Counted from the first letter of the stretch, positions 1-8,456 are shown. The stretch: 64,000 nt of DNA from Clostridia bacterium (GCA_017886545.1 JAGHJS010000088.1:1-64000); one strand, 5' to 3'. The notes: generated by a model from the letters alone, not told the origin. Numbers and translations: made by a program.

Positions 1-215
1 ACGTATTATAGAAATCGCGTGCGTTCACCCCTTTCCCTAAGAGCCGAACGTTTTCGGCAAATTGGGTGCGCTTAGGCAAAAGTGTCATTTTGCCACGCGC
101 AGAAAATTATTAAGCAGGTTCACGAAAATTTTTTCCGAGCTGATGAAAAAATTTCCGTGATTTTAGAGGAAAACCGCCGCCCTTACGGGACGGCGGTTTT
201 CCCTTCTGCGCACGA
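1..215 (+). repeat. Structured repeat element, copy A
   Basis: Non-coding stretch that matches, in sequence skeleton, the segments at 28654-28969 and (minus strand) 59145-59468. In order it holds TTATAGAAAT (7-16), TTCACC (24-29), hairpin GCCGAA/TTCGGC (43-48, 53-58), the linker AAATTG (59-64), GCGC (68-71) and hairpin GGCAAAA/TTTTGCC (75-81, 88-94) with loop GTGTCA, GCGC (97-100), then an AT-rich hairpin (120-135 with 145-160, one mismatch) and a hairpin GGAAAACCGCCG/CGGCGGTTTTCC (168-179, 191-202) that looks like a terminator. The left half of the first helix lies outside the window. The stems differ from the other copies but remain paired, so structure is conserved rather than sequence. 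Confidence 0.75.
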
Positions 216-285
216 CCTTTTATTGCTCTCTTGCGATAAGTCGCGCGCTCTCCCGTTCAAATAAGACGAACGTTTTCATCAAACA

Positions 286-309
286 CGGCGGGCGCATTCG
301 CGCCCGCCG
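286..309 (-). terminator. Hairpin downstream of pgi
   Basis: Ten-base-pair GC stem CGGCGGGCGC/GCGCCCGCCG with loop ATTC, 65 bases past the pgi stop. The T-run on the minus strand is weak, so termination is inferred mainly from position. Confidence 0.5.
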
Positions 310-373
310 CTTCGGTTTTACTTTTTCTGCCGCTGAGAGCGGCTCCTTTTATACCACGGTACTTTGCTTCGGC

Positions 374-1804
374 TTACACCTGGTATTTCGCTTCGGCGGC
401 GGGAGCGCTGTCAAGCTCCTGCTTTTTCGCCTCGTACCCGGGCTTGCCCAACAGCGCGTACGTCGCCTGCTTGCCCGCCTCGACGCCCGGCTGGTTGAAG
501 GTGTCGATGTTCAGCATCGCGCCGGCGTACGCCGTCTGCAATTCGAACAGGTACATCAGCTCGCCGAGGGTGAACGCGTTGACTGCGGGCAGCTCGATGG
601 TGTAGTTCTGCCTGCCCGCCTTAGCAAGCGCGTACGCCGTCGCCTTGTTCTCCGCCTGAATGAGCTCGTTCATCGTATGTCCGCCGAGGAAAGACACGTC
701 GGGGATATCCTCGCAGCCGTGCGGGATCTCCACCACCGTGCGGTAATCCTTGACGGAGAGGAAGGTCACCACCTTATCGAAGGGGCCTTCGGTATACAGC
801 TGCACCTGCGAGTGCTGGTCGGTCACGCCCAACGACTTGACGGGCGTCTGCCCGACGTTGCAGGGCTTGCCGTCGAGGGTCACGTTCTTGCCGAGGCTCT
901 CCGCCCACAGCTGGCAGTACCAGTCCGCCATGAGTTTGAGGCTGTCGGCATACGGCATCATGACGCCGACATTTTTGCCGCGCTTCATCGCCATGATCTG
1001 CAGCACGGCGCAGGCGAGCGCGGGGTTTTTGGCGATCGAAGGTTTGGAGCAGACGCCGTCCATGAACTTTGCGCCCGCGAGCATCTCTTTGATGTCGATG
1101 CCGAGCACCGCCGCGGGCAGCAGCCCCACGGGGCACAGCTCGGAGAACCTGCCGCCGACGCCGTCGGGGATGACGAACGCCTTATAGCCGAACTCCTTGA
1201 CGAGCTTGATGAGGTTGCCCTTCTTCTCGTCGGTGGTGGCGATGATGTTCTCCGCCGCCTTGTCGCCGAGCGCCTTTTTGAGGATGTCGTTGATGACCAG
1301 GTACTGCGTCATCGTCTCGCTCGTCGCGCCCGATTTGGTGATGACGTTGAAGCAGGTCTTTTCGGGCTCGATGACGTCCAGCAGCGCCGCCGTGCGTTCG
1401 GGGTCGACGTTATCCTCCACATAGAACTTGGGCCCCTTGCGCTTGGAGGGCGCGAGGTCGTTGTAATGCAGGTGGCACAGCGCGTTGAACACGGCGATGG
1501 GGCCGAGCGCGCTCCCGCCGATGCCGAGCACGACAAAATATTTGAACTTGCGGCGCACCGCCTTCGCCGTGGCGAGGATGTCCTCGACGATCGCGTCCTG
1601 GTTGTACGGCAGCTCCGTCCAGCCCATCATGCCCTTGCCGCGGTTTTCGGCAACGTAGTCGAACGCGTCGGCGGCGGCTTCCTTCATTTCGGAAAGCTCC
1701 GCGTCGGTGAACCCGTCGGCGCCGATGAACTTCTTCATCATGTAGTTGTAGTCCAGCGTCAGCCGCATGGAGTTGCGCCATTCCTTGTTCCTGTAATTCA
1801 GCAT
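374..1804 (-). CDS. pgi: Glucose-6-phosphate isomerase
   Basis: Interconverts glucose 6-phosphate and fructose 6-phosphate in cytoplasmic glycolysis and gluconeogenesis. The 476-residue protein has two SIS-type sugar-isomerase domains: VLGIGGSALGP near residue 95, the signature GGRFSELCPVG near 220, and the C-terminal signature around MLNIDTFNQPGVEAGK near 430, where the conserved catalytic lysine sits. Length fits the family. The ATG at 1804 is chosen because GGGAGG lies about 8 bases upstream; a second Met at residue 13 has no such site. It appears monocistronic, with its own sigma-A promoter (1865-1893). Confidence 0.95.
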   Translation of the reverse strand: MLNYRNKEWRNSMRLTLDYNYMMKKFIGADGFTDAELSEMKEAAADAFDYVAENRGKGMMGWTELPYNQDAIVEDILATAKAVRRKFKYFVVLGIGGSALGPIAVFNALCHLHYNDLAPSKRKGPKFYVEDNVDPERTAALLDVIEPEKTCFNVITKSGATSETMTQYLVINDILKKALGDKAAENIIATTDEKKGNLIKLVKEFGYKAFVIPDGVGGRFSELCPVGLLPAAVLGIDIKEMLAGAKFMDGVCSKPSIAKNPALACAVLQIMAMKRGKNVGVMMPYADSLKLMADWYCQLWAESLGKNVTLDGKPCNVGQTPVKSLGVTDQHSQVQLYTEGPFDKVVTFLSVKDYRTVVEIPHGCEDIPDVSFLGGHTMNELIQAENKATAYALAKAGRQNYTIELPAVNAFTLGELMYLFELQTAYAGAMLNIDTFNQPGVEAGKQATYALLGKPGYEAKKQELDSAPAAEAKYQV

Positions 1805-1864
1805 AAAAAAGACCTCCCTTTCTCGATCAGACTTTGCGGCAAGGAACGTTCCCTGCCTCTTATA

Positions 1865-1893
1865 ATTTTAAAGCATAAACGCCGCCGTGTCAA
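1865..1893 (-). promoter_or_regulatory. Promoter of pgi
   Basis: TTGACA-N17-TAAAAT on the minus strand, about 60 bases upstream of the pgi start; a clear sigma-A promoter. Confidence 0.75.
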
Positions 1894-1956
1894 CACTTCG
1901 CGCAAAAAAAGCCGCCCTTTTGCCCAAAAAAGCGCAAAAGAGCGGCAAAAACCCGA

Positions 1957-2751
1957 TCATCCGCCGATCTTATAGACCAGCTCGTCCAGATAGTCGCACG
2001 CCTGCTTCAATTCCCCGTACTCTTTGTAATCGTGCGGGTACACCTCGATGAGCAGCGCGCCGTCAAACCCTGCGTCCTTCAGGCGGCGCAGGCAGGTCTC
2101 AAAATCGAACGTCCCCTTCCCCGGCAGGCAGATGTGGCCCGCATCGTCCACGTCCGAAAGGTGAACGTGCGAGATCGCGCCCTCCATGTCCTTGATATAC
2201 ATCTGGTACGGGTAGCACGAGAGGCGCGCCTGCTTCACGTCCAGCACGCCCAAAAGCTGCGGGCAGCCGCGGCGGATGGCGGAAAAGATGCCGGGCGCGT
2301 TGTACAGCGCCCAATGCACCGTTTCAAGGCACAGCTTTACGCCGTGCTCCGCGCAAGAATCGGCGATCTCGCAGAAGTTTGCGGCAAGTTTGCCGCAGTC
2401 CGCGGGGGCGGAATTCTTTTTCAGCCTCGTGATCGCGTGGAAGGTGTAGCGCTCTGCGCCGAAAATGTGCGCAGAGCTCATGGCGCGGTGCAGGATCGCG
2501 AACGCGTCTGCCCTGGCGCGCGGGTGCTGCGCAAAGAGCTGCGGCTCGAACTGCGTGTTCAGCACATGCACCGAATTGACGAAGAGCCGCCCGCGGCGGG
2601 AGGCAAGCAGCCGCGCAAACGGCTCTTCATATTCCGATAAAGTGGTGAGGAACACTTCCGTGCTTTTGATCCCCAGCCCGTCCAGCACGGTGAGCGCGTC
2701 CTCGTTCATCTCGCGCAGAAAGAGGCTGGCAGTCGAAACGCCTGTAAACAT
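1957..2751 (-). CDS. Sugar phosphate isomerase/epimerase-like TIM barrel
   Basis: A 264-residue single-domain protein of the xylose-isomerase-like TIM-barrel superfamily (AP endonuclease 2 family). It begins with a typical first strand and helix (residues 1-30) and has the barrel metal-site regions CLETVHW (near 142), GVLDVKQA (near 168), HVHLSDVDDAG (near 195) and LLIEVYPHDY (near 237), which would supply the Glu, Asp, His and Glu ligands. The substrate cannot be read from sequence. It lies 9 bases downstream of the glycerol-1-phosphate dehydrogenase gene on the same strand, so the two are probably co-transcribed and may act on related polyol phosphates. Specific function is unassigned. Confidence 0.8.
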   Translation of the reverse strand: MFTGVSTASLFLREMNEDALTVLDGLGIKSTEVFLTTLSEYEEPFARLLASRRGRLFVNSVHVLNTQFEPQLFAQHPRARADAFAILHRAMSSAHIFGAERYTFHAITRLKKNSAPADCGKLAANFCEIADSCAEHGVKLCLETVHWALYNAPGIFSAIRRGCPQLLGVLDVKQARLSCYPYQMYIKDMEGAISHVHLSDVDDAGHICLPGKGTFDFETCLRRLKDAGFDGALLIEVYPHDYKEYGELKQACDYLDELVYKIGG

Positions 2752-2760
2752 ACAAAACTC

Positions 2761-3894
2761 TCAGTAAAACAATTCGGTAAGTTCGCCGAGCATGCCCTCC
2801 GTGAGCCCGTTCCGGTTGTATAACGTAAGGATGGTGAAACGGTCGCGGAGCTCGTGCGCGTGCAGCAGCATGGCGCGGAAGGTCTCCTCCGGAACGCCGA
2901 TCTCGGAAAAGCGGGTCGGGCAGCCGAAGGAGGCGAGCTGCTCCGCCGCCCATTCGGGCGAAGGGAGCGGCACGGCGAGCGCCGCCGCGATCTCCTTGCC
3001 CGCAAACTCCTGCGCGAGCGCGGCGACGCGCTTGTACAGGTGCAGCGAAACGAGGGTGCCCAGCCCCACCTTTACGCCGTGCAGCGGGATGGGCTTGCCA
3101 CGGCGCAGAAAGTCCATTTCAAGGTAGTGCGACATGTGGTGCTCCGCCCCGCTCGCGGGGCGGGAATTGCCCGCAATGACCATGGCATACCCCGAAACGA
3201 GCAGCGCGCGCATCAGGTCGTTCAGCCCCGCCACGCCGCCGACGCGGATGTTCGGCAGCGAAACGGCGCACCCGTCGAGCGCGTCGCGCATGAGCGCCAT
3301 CGCGTCCGTGTTGAGCGCTTCGCCCGTGAGCAGCGACGAAAGTTTCCAATCGGTAAGGCAGCAGTACTTTGCAAGGATGTCCCCCACGCCCGCGCCCGTC
3401 ATGAGGCGCGGCGCGTTGCGCAGGATCTCGGTATCGAGGAGGATGTCGCGCACGGTGTGCGCGCTTTCGGTGACTTTGACCCCCTTTCGGATGAGCGGCG
3501 TAACGCCCGAGGCGTAGCCGTCCATGCTCGCCGCCGTCGCGAGCACCCCGCAAGGCAGCCCGAGGCGGAAGGTGACGTATTTCACGATGTCGTTGATCGT
3601 GCCCGCCCCCACGGCGAGCACATAGTCGCACGCCCCCTTTGCGCGCGCCTCCACGGCGGCGCACGTCGCCTCGTCGGCGACGGGTTCGCGCGCGGGCAGG
3701 ACGAACTCTTCCGCAGCAATGCCGTACCCGCGCAGCTTTTCCGCAAAAGGCGCGGCATAGCGGCAGGTGTTTTCATCGGATACGAGAAGAACGCGGCGGC
3801 CCGCCACCCCGGCGCGGAACGCGGGGTAAAACGCGACCGAGGCGTATTCGGCATTGATGCCGTATTTTTTTGACAATTCGACGATCGTTTGCAT
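2761..3894 (-). CDS. araM: sn-Glycerol-1-phosphate dehydrogenase (AraM/EgsA family)
   Basis: NAD(P)H-dependent reduction of dihydroxyacetone phosphate to sn-glycerol 1-phosphate, the archaeal-type stereoisomer. The 377-residue protein has the iron-alcohol-dehydrogenase fold: an N-terminal Rossmann part with VGAGTINDIVKY (near 100), ATAASMDGYAS (near 122), and a helical metal-binding part with D, H and H in GVGDILAKY, GAEHHMSHYLE and LHGVKVGLGT. The ATG at 3894 is chosen over longer in-frame options because a consensus promoter (3901-3929) sits immediately upstream and would place the transcript start at or next to this ATG, implying a leaderless mRNA. In Bacillus the AraM product feeds archaeal-like ether or ester lipids; the role here is unproven. 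Confidence 0.85.
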   Translation of the reverse strand: MQTIVELSKKYGINAEYASVAFYPAFRAGVAGRRVLLVSDENTCRYAAPFAEKLRGYGIAAEEFVLPAREPVADEATCAAVEARAKGACDYVLAVGAGTINDIVKYVTFRLGLPCGVLATAASMDGYASGVTPLIRKGVKVTESAHTVRDILLDTEILRNAPRLMTGAGVGDILAKYCCLTDWKLSSLLTGEALNTDAMALMRDALDGCAVSLPNIRVGGVAGLNDLMRALLVSGYAMVIAGNSRPASGAEHHMSHYLEMDFLRRGKPIPLHGVKVGLGTLVSLHLYKRVAALAQEFAGKEIAAALAVPLPSPEWAAEQLASFGCPTRFSEIGVPEETFRAMLLHAHELRDRFTILTLYNRNGLTEGMLGELTELFY

Positions 3895-3900
3895 AGGTAA

Positions 3901-3929
3901 ATTGTAACACTTTGCGGGCGCGCCGTCAA
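3901..3929 (-). promoter_or_regulatory. Promoter of araM, leaderless transcript predicted
   Basis: Minus-strand TTGACG-N17-TACAAT, with TG one base ahead of the -10. The -10 ends 7 bases before the ATG at 3894, so transcription should begin at the start codon and no Shine-Dalgarno site fits in the message. Confidence 0.7.
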
Positions 3930-3949
3930 CCCATTCGCGGAAAATTGCA

Positions 3950-3978
3950 TTGACAGAACGCATCCCGCGTGCTATACT
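3950..3978 (+). promoter_or_regulatory. Promoter of the thioesterase gene
   Basis: Plus-strand TTGACA-N17-TATACT, divergent from and 20 bases away from the araM promoter. It leads to the ATG at 4031 and rules out the longer reading frame that would start inside the promoter. Confidence 0.75.
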
Positions 3979-4030
3979 CTTGTTCGGAGAAGCAAGCAGC
4001 TTCCGCAAAAAAATCTCCGAGGTGACAGGC

Positions 4031-4456
4031 ATGCCCTTCCGCCCCTACCGCCACAAGGCGCAGTATTACGAAACGGACACCATGAAGATCGTGCACCACT
4101 CCAACTATATCCGCTGGATGGAGGAGGCGCGCGTGGATATGCTCGAACAGATGGGGCTGGGGTACGACGTGATGGAGCGGGACGGCGTTCTGAGCCCCGT
4201 GCTCTCCGTTTCGGCGCAGTACAAGTCGATGACGCGCTTCCCCGAGACCGTCGAAATTACCGTGCGGCTCGTGCGCTACACGGGCGTGCGGTTCGACATC
4301 GTATATGAAATGCGCGACGCAGCGACGGGCGCCCTGCGCTGTCTCGGCGAAAGCAGCCACTGCTTTATCGGCGCAAACGGCGCGCCCATTTCCGTAAAGC
4401 GGAAGTTTCCCGCCTGGGACGCCCTCTTCCGCCGATACGCCGAAGAGAGCAGGTAA
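4031..4456 (+). CDS. Acyl-CoA thioesterase, hotdog fold (YbgC/FadM type)
   Basis: A 141-residue 4HBT-family protein that would hydrolyse acyl-CoA or acyl carrier thioesters. The family's active-site segment is present as YYETDTMKIVHHSNYIRWMEEAR (residues 12-34), with the catalytic Asp of the ETD motif at about residue 16; the rest is the single hotdog sheet. Start at 4031 is set by GAGGTGA 6 bases upstream and by the promoter at 3950-3978. Monocistronic and divergent from araM. The acyl chain used is not predictable. Confidence 0.85.
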   Translation: MPFRPYRHKAQYYETDTMKIVHHSNYIRWMEEARVDMLEQMGLGYDVMERDGVLSPVLSVSAQYKSMTRFPETVEITVRLVRYTGVRFDIVYEMRDAATGALRCLGESSHCFIGANGAPISVKRKFPAWDALFRRYAEESR

Positions 4457-4579
4457 AGCCGACCCGCAACCCGCTCCGCTTTTTCCGCATCGCCCCCTTT
4501 CGGCGGCAAAGGCGGCTGTATACGTTATTGCTTTGCCCCTTTCGGCGGCAGGGCTGCTGCACACGATCCCATCTTTATA

Positions 4580-4622
4580 AAAACGCGTGCGCGCATCCGT
4601 TTCGGATGCGCGCACGCGTTTT
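4580..4622. terminator. Bidirectional terminator between convergent genes
   Basis: A perfect 20-bp stem with a TTT loop. The arms begin with AAAA and end with TTTT, so it can terminate the thioesterase (plus) and the esterase (minus) transcripts. Just before it, 4494-4560 holds two imperfect copies of a short GCCCCTTTCGGCGGCA-containing sequence of unknown meaning. Confidence 0.85.
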
Positions 4623-4655
4623 CTGTTTGCCGTATGAATTTGTTTGTTGCTCCGC

Positions 4656-5507
4656 TTATTTGTTGCGCAGGGCAAACCCGTGCCCGCGCAAAAAGCCGAG
4701 CGAGAGCGGCAGCCAGTTCGCCGCCTGCGCATAGTACCCGCCGCCGGTCGGACAGGGATACACTTCTTCGTTGCAGACAGACAGCCCGTGCTGCCCCCGC
4801 TCGAACAGGTGCAGTTCGGCAGGCACGCCCGCAGCATGCAGGGCGGAATACAGCAGCACCGCGTTTTCCACGGGCACCGCATTGTCCTCCGAGGTCGCCC
4901 AAAGGAAGGAAGGCGAAGCGTTCGGGCGCACATGCTTTTCAAGGGAATACGCCTCAAACGGCGCCGCGCCGCCGCAGAAATTGCGGAAAGAATCGAGGTG
5001 CGCCTTCGCGGGGTCGCATGTCACGACGGGATAAGAATAGACGGACGCGTCGGGGCGGATCTGTTCGCATTCCGCGCCGAACGCCGCGCGGAGCGCGGGA
5101 TCGTCCCACAAAAGCGAGATGCAGCCGCACAGATGCCCGCCCGCCGAAAAGCCGACGGCGGCGATGTGCGCGCCGTCGATATCCAGCGCCGCCGCCTCCC
5201 TGCGCAGGTACAGCATCGCCATGCCCGCCTCGAGCAGCTGCACGGGATAATGCAGGGGCGCCACGTCGTATTCCAGCACAAACGCGTTGTACCCCGCCGC
5301 GAAATACGCGAGAGCGACCGCCTCGTTTTCGCGCTGCGAGACCATGCCGTACCCGCCGCCCGGGATAACGAGCATGGCGGGGCGGATCTTTTGCAGCCCT
5401 TCGCTCTCCGTTATCTGCCCGTGCAGAAAACGCTTCAGCTTCCCCGCCGCGGCGCCTTCGCGCGGGCGGGAAAAGTATGTGTAGAGATCAACCGTATCGC
5501 AGATCAT
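4656..5507 (-). CDS. Alpha/beta hydrolase, acetyl-esterase-like
   Basis: A 283-residue cytoplasmic hydrolase. The oxyanion segment VIPGGGYGMVS (near residue 47), the nucleophile elbow GFSAGGHLCG (near 119, Ser as nucleophile), an acid in ATSEDNAVP (near 212) and His in ERGQHGLSVC (near 244) match the BD-FAE/acetyl xylan esterase-like group. No signal peptide is visible. Its start overlaps the stop of the upstream aldo/keto reductase gene (ATGA), so the pair is translationally coupled. A role in removing acetyl or similar groups from carbohydrate is the best guess. Confidence 0.8.
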   Translation of the reverse strand: MICDTVDLYTYFSRPREGAAAGKLKRFLHGQITESEGLQKIRPAMLVIPGGGYGMVSQRENEAVALAYFAAGYNAFVLEYDVAPLHYPVQLLEAGMAMLYLRREAAALDIDGAHIAAVGFSAGGHLCGCISLLWDDPALRAAFGAECEQIRPDASVYSYPVVTCDPAKAHLDSFRNFCGGAAPFEAYSLEKHVRPNASPSFLWATSEDNAVPVENAVLLYSALHAAGVPAELHLFERGQHGLSVCNEEVYPCPTGGGYYAQAANWLPLSLGFLRGHGFALRNK

Positions 5508-6541
5508 AATGCCTCTTCCTCCGCCGGTGAAATTTCATCGATGCGCGCCAATTCCTCCGCCGTAAAGGAGGTGTTGAGCGCCAGGTTCTGCCGTATCTGC
5601 GCGGAACGCGACGCGCCGATGATGACGCTCGCGACCACGTCATCGCGCAGCACCCACGAGAGCGCCATTTCCGCGAGCGACTGCCCGCGCGCTTCGGCGA
5701 CTTCGCTGAGGGCGCGGATCCTGCCGAGCGTCTGCTCGCCAAACTGTTCGCGCATATGCTTGTCCTTCTGCATGCGGCTCCCCTCCGGGATGCCGCCAAG
5801 GTATTTGTCCGTCAGAAGCCCCTGCGCCAGCGGGCTGTACGCCGTGACGGCGAACCCCTGCTCTTTTGCAAGGCGCAAAAGCCCGTCGCGCTCGCAGGTG
5901 CGGTCAAAGATGGAATAGCTGACCTGGTCGAGCACAAACGGCACCTTTTCCGCGCGGAGCAGGGCGCACATCTTTGCGGCGAGCTCCGCCCCGTAGTTGG
6001 AGATGCCTATGTACAGCGCCTTGCCGCTCTCCACGATGCGGCGCATCGCGTACGCCGTCTCTTCGAGCGGCGTTTCGGGATCGGGGCGGTGGTGGTAGAA
6101 GATGTCCACATATTCCAGCCCGAGATTTTGCAGGCTGCGGTCCAGGCTCGCCGTCAGGTATTTCAGCCCGCCGCCCTTGCCGCACGGCCCTTTCCACGCG
6201 GGAAAGCCCGCCTTGGTCGTGACGATCATCTCGTCGCGGTACTTTTTCAGATCGCGCGCGAGGATGCTCCCGAAGTTGCGCTCCGCCGCCCCGATCACGG
6301 GGCCGTAGTTGTTCGCCGTATCGAATACGTTGATGCCGTTGTCGAAGGCGGTAAAAACCATGTTGCGCATGTTCTCGTAGCTGTCGGTCGACCCGAAATT
6401 ATGCCACATTCCGAGCGAAAGCGCCGAAAGCACCAGCCCGCTCTTCCCTGCGCGCCTGTATTGCATGCGCTCGCACCGCTCTTCCGAGGGGGCGAACGTC
6501 CTGTTTTCTTTCAGAAGCGCGCGCAATTCCTGCTCGTCCAT
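5504..6541 (-). CDS. Aldo/keto reductase
   Basis: NADPH-dependent oxidoreductase of the AKR superfamily, 345 residues, closest in layout to the YghZ-like group that reduces glyceraldehyde-type aldehydes. The catalytic tetrad can be placed as Asp and Tyr in FDTANNYGP (near residue 75), Lys in IVTTKAGF (near 110) and His in IFYHHRPDP (near 147); the cofactor segment is VVASVIIGASRSAQI near 310. An N-terminal extension of about 25 residues precedes the first barrel strand. The ATG at 6541 follows a GGAGATG ribosome site. First gene of a two-gene operon with the esterase. Confidence 0.85.
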   Translation of the reverse strand: MDEQELRALLKENRTFAPSEERCERMQYRRAGKSGLVLSALSLGMWHNFGSTDSYENMRNMVFTAFDNGINVFDTANNYGPVIGAAERNFGSILARDLKKYRDEMIVTTKAGFPAWKGPCGKGGGLKYLTASLDRSLQNLGLEYVDIFYHHRPDPETPLEETAYAMRRIVESGKALYIGISNYGAELAAKMCALLRAEKVPFVLDQVSYSIFDRTCERDGLLRLAKEQGFAVTAYSPLAQGLLTDKYLGGIPEGSRMQKDKHMREQFGEQTLGRIRALSEVAEARGQSLAEMALSWVLRDDVVASVIIGASRSAQIRQNLALNTSFTAEELARIDEISPAEEEAL

Positions 6542-6612
6542 CGTATCATCTCCGAACGGTGCCGACGCACCGCATTTTTGGCTTCGGCGTTCCGATCGCC
6601 GTAACAGCCGTA

Positions 6613-6641
6613 ATTGTAAATCAAACGCCGCAAAAAGTCAA
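6613..6641 (-). promoter_or_regulatory. Promoter of the aldo/keto reductase operon
   Basis: TTGACT-N17-TACAAT on the minus strand, about 70 bases upstream of the ATG at 6541. Confidence 0.75.
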
Positions 6642-6660
6642 CCGTTACGAAACCCAACAG

Positions 6661-6690
6661 AAAATAAAAGAGCGCGGCAAAACGCCGCGC
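6661..6690 (-). terminator. Terminator of ylmC
   Basis: Stem GCGCGGC/GCCGCGC (6672-6678, 6684-6690); on the minus strand it is followed by TCTTTTATTTTC. It closes the ylmC transcript before the reductase promoter. Confidence 0.75.
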
Positions 6691-6800
6691 AGATCAGAAC
6701 GGAACGCCCGCACAGGACCGTCCCGACAGAATGCCTCGCATAAAGCAAGCCCCGGCAAGGCGCACACGGAGCCTCCCGCGCAAGCCCCCGACCACGCGGG

Positions 6801-6880
6801 CGCGCAGTTCATGGCGCGCACACCGCACGGACGGGGCAGGCGCGCAGTTCGTGGCGCGCATACCGCACGGACGGGGCAGG
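6801..6880. repeat. 40-bp direct tandem repeat, two copies
   Basis: Two adjacent 40-bp units (6801-6840 and 6841-6880) differ at only two positions. They lie 9 bases past the ylmC stop. The remainder of the 6542-6889 gap holds the reductase promoter and a terminator and nothing else I recognise. Confidence 0.85.
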
Positions 6881-6889
6881 CGCGCCCGC

Positions 6890-7231
6890 CTATTCATATT
6901 CGCTGTAATCGCGGCGGCCGCCGCCCGCACAGCCGCCGCCGGAAGGCGGCGGAGGGCAGTAGTCGTGCTTTTTCCCGCCGGTAGGAGGCATATGCGCGCC
7001 CCGCAGGTCGACGAGCACCACGTCCGCACCGATCTTGATGATGTTGCGGATGGAGATGAACAGATCGTTCTTGCGGAAAATATGCAGCCCGCCGCGTTTC
7101 CCCGGCACGGCGATGCCGAACACCTGCCCTTCGGGGAAGCTGAACACAATATCGCACGTTCTGCCGAGGTTCCTGCCGTCGACTACGTTCACCACATCTT
7201 TACACTTCAGCTCCCTGTACGAAGTATCCAT
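6890..7231 (-). CDS. ylmC: YlmC/YmxH family sporulation-associated PRC-barrel protein
   Basis: A 113-residue PRC-barrel protein whose core (residues 1-80) matches the small YlmC/YmxH family found in spore formers: LKCKDVVNVVDGRNLGRTCDI, then VFGIAVPG and IRNIIKIGADVVLVDL. In Bacillus it sits beside sigE-sigG; its biochemical role is unknown. The C-terminal tail is unusual, rich in Pro, Gly and Cys (around PPPPSGGGCAGGGRRD). The ATG at 7231 follows AGGAGGGGG. It ends in TAG. A TATAAT lies near 7290 on the minus strand without a recognisable -35, which would suit a sporulation sigma or an activated promoter. Confidence 0.85.
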   Translation of the reverse strand: MDTSYRELKCKDVVNVVDGRNLGRTCDIVFSFPEGQVFGIAVPGKRGGLHIFRKNDLFISIRNIIKIGADVVLVDLRGAHMPPTGGKKHDYCPPPPSGGGCAGGGRRDYSEYE

Positions 7232-7412
7232 GCCCCCTCCTGCCCGCCCCGCCGGCCCGCTTGCGGGGCGCGGCGCGATCCGTCGTATTATACAGTATAT
7301 GCGCGAACCGCCCGCGCATGCCACACTTTTCGCCGCTTTTTCCGCCGCTCTTTCCGCCGCCATTGCGCCGACGCGGGCGAAGGAACGAACAAATGCGGCA
7401 TACGTTCCGCAA

Positions 7413-7444
7413 AAAATACCCGCCCGCGGCATGCCGCGGGCGGG
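7413..7444 (-). terminator. Terminator of the 7503-8456 lipoprotein gene
   Basis: A 26-bp perfect palindrome (7419-7444) followed on the minus strand by TATTTTTT. Confidence 0.85.
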
Positions 7445-7502
7445 AAAGGATCTTTTATTTACGGGGCGGCTCCCTTTGCCGCTCCTCTTATGTCTGCCGC
7501 GC

Positions 7503-8456
7503 TTATTCGGACGCGGAAGGAGGCGTCACATCGGCAACGGGCGTGCCGCCGATCGTCGTATAATACCCGTTCGCGTCCCTGAACTGATAGGTGACTTCAC
7601 TGAACGAAACGCGCAGGAAGGACGCAAGGCTGTCCGCGCTGACGGCGCACCAAACCTCGGAGAAAGAACTGTCGTATACGTTCAGTGAGGTCGGCGTCTC
7701 CGCGTTCGCCGCCAAGGCGAGCGAAACACCGTTCTCAAACGCGCTGACGCGCACATTGCGGAGGGTCAGCGAAGAACCCGCGCCCGCAACGGTGACCGCC
7801 GTGCCGCTGCCCGTACCCGTGAGCGTAACGCCCGAAAGGAAGCACGAACCGCCGCCGTTGAAGGTGACCGAGCCGTTGACCGTAACGCCGTCCGCCCCGA
7901 CGAGCGAAACATTCTGCGCGCCCGACGAAACGGCGACATCCGCCGCATACGCTCCCGCTCCCGCATTCAGCGCGATGACTGTGCCGTCTGTGGCAGCCGA
8001 GGCCGCCGCCGTAAGCTCTTCCGCCGTCGAAACGACGATATCCGTCACGGCGACGATGCACGTCGCGCTCTTGTTTCCCGCGGAAGCGGTGATGACCGCA
8101 ACGCCGTTCCCTTCCGCCGTGATCGTGCCCGTATAGACCGTCGTGGCTTCGTCGCCCTCACCTGTCGTCTGCACACTGCCTTTGACCGTAGCGACGCCCG
8201 CCGACGAGGAAGACCAGTTCACTTCCACATCCGCGCCCGACTCGGACACGGTGAACGACGCCGTTACGGATGTCGTACTCCTTTCGGAATCGGTCGTGCT
8301 CAGAAAAGCGGAAGACCGGCTGAGTGTGACCGACGAAACGACCGCCGCGGGGTCGATCTCCTCCTGCTGCCCGTTGTTACATGCAGTAAACGCGAATGCC
8401 GCGAACGCCAGAACGAGCACGAGCAGCGGAAAAAGTACTTTTTTGCGGATGTTCAT
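7503..8456 (-). CDS. Lipoprotein with bacterial Ig-like domain and beta-helix-like region
   Basis: A 317-residue lipoprotein with unknown function. Residues 1-25 are a type II signal peptide ending in the lipobox FTAC, Cys26 being the lipidation site. Residues 35-140 resemble a BIG2-type Ig domain (sensed as ...VSSVTLSRSSAFL... through GNGVAVITASAGNKSATCIVAV). Residues 145-290 have the short, regularly spaced strands of a right-handed beta helix (VSLVGADGVTVNGSVTFNG, FLSGVTLTG, LTLRNVRVS, LNVYDSSFSE). That points to an extracellular carbohydrate- or surface-binding role. AGGAG precedes the ATG. Single-gene unit with its own promoter and terminator. Confidence 0.8.
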   Translation of the reverse strand: MNIRKKVLFPLLVLVLAFAAFAFTACNNGQQEEIDPAAVVSSVTLSRSSAFLSTTDSERSTTSVTASFTVSESGADVEVNWSSSSAGVATVKGSVQTTGEGDEATTVYTGTITAEGNGVAVITASAGNKSATCIVAVTDIVVSTAEELTAAASAATDGTVIALNAGAGAYAADVAVSSGAQNVSLVGADGVTVNGSVTFNGGGSCFLSGVTLTGTGSGTAVTVAGAGSSLTLRNVRVSAFENGVSLALAANAETPTSLNVYDSSFSEVWCAVSADSLASFLRVSFSEVTYQFRDANGYYTTIGGTPVADVTPPSASE

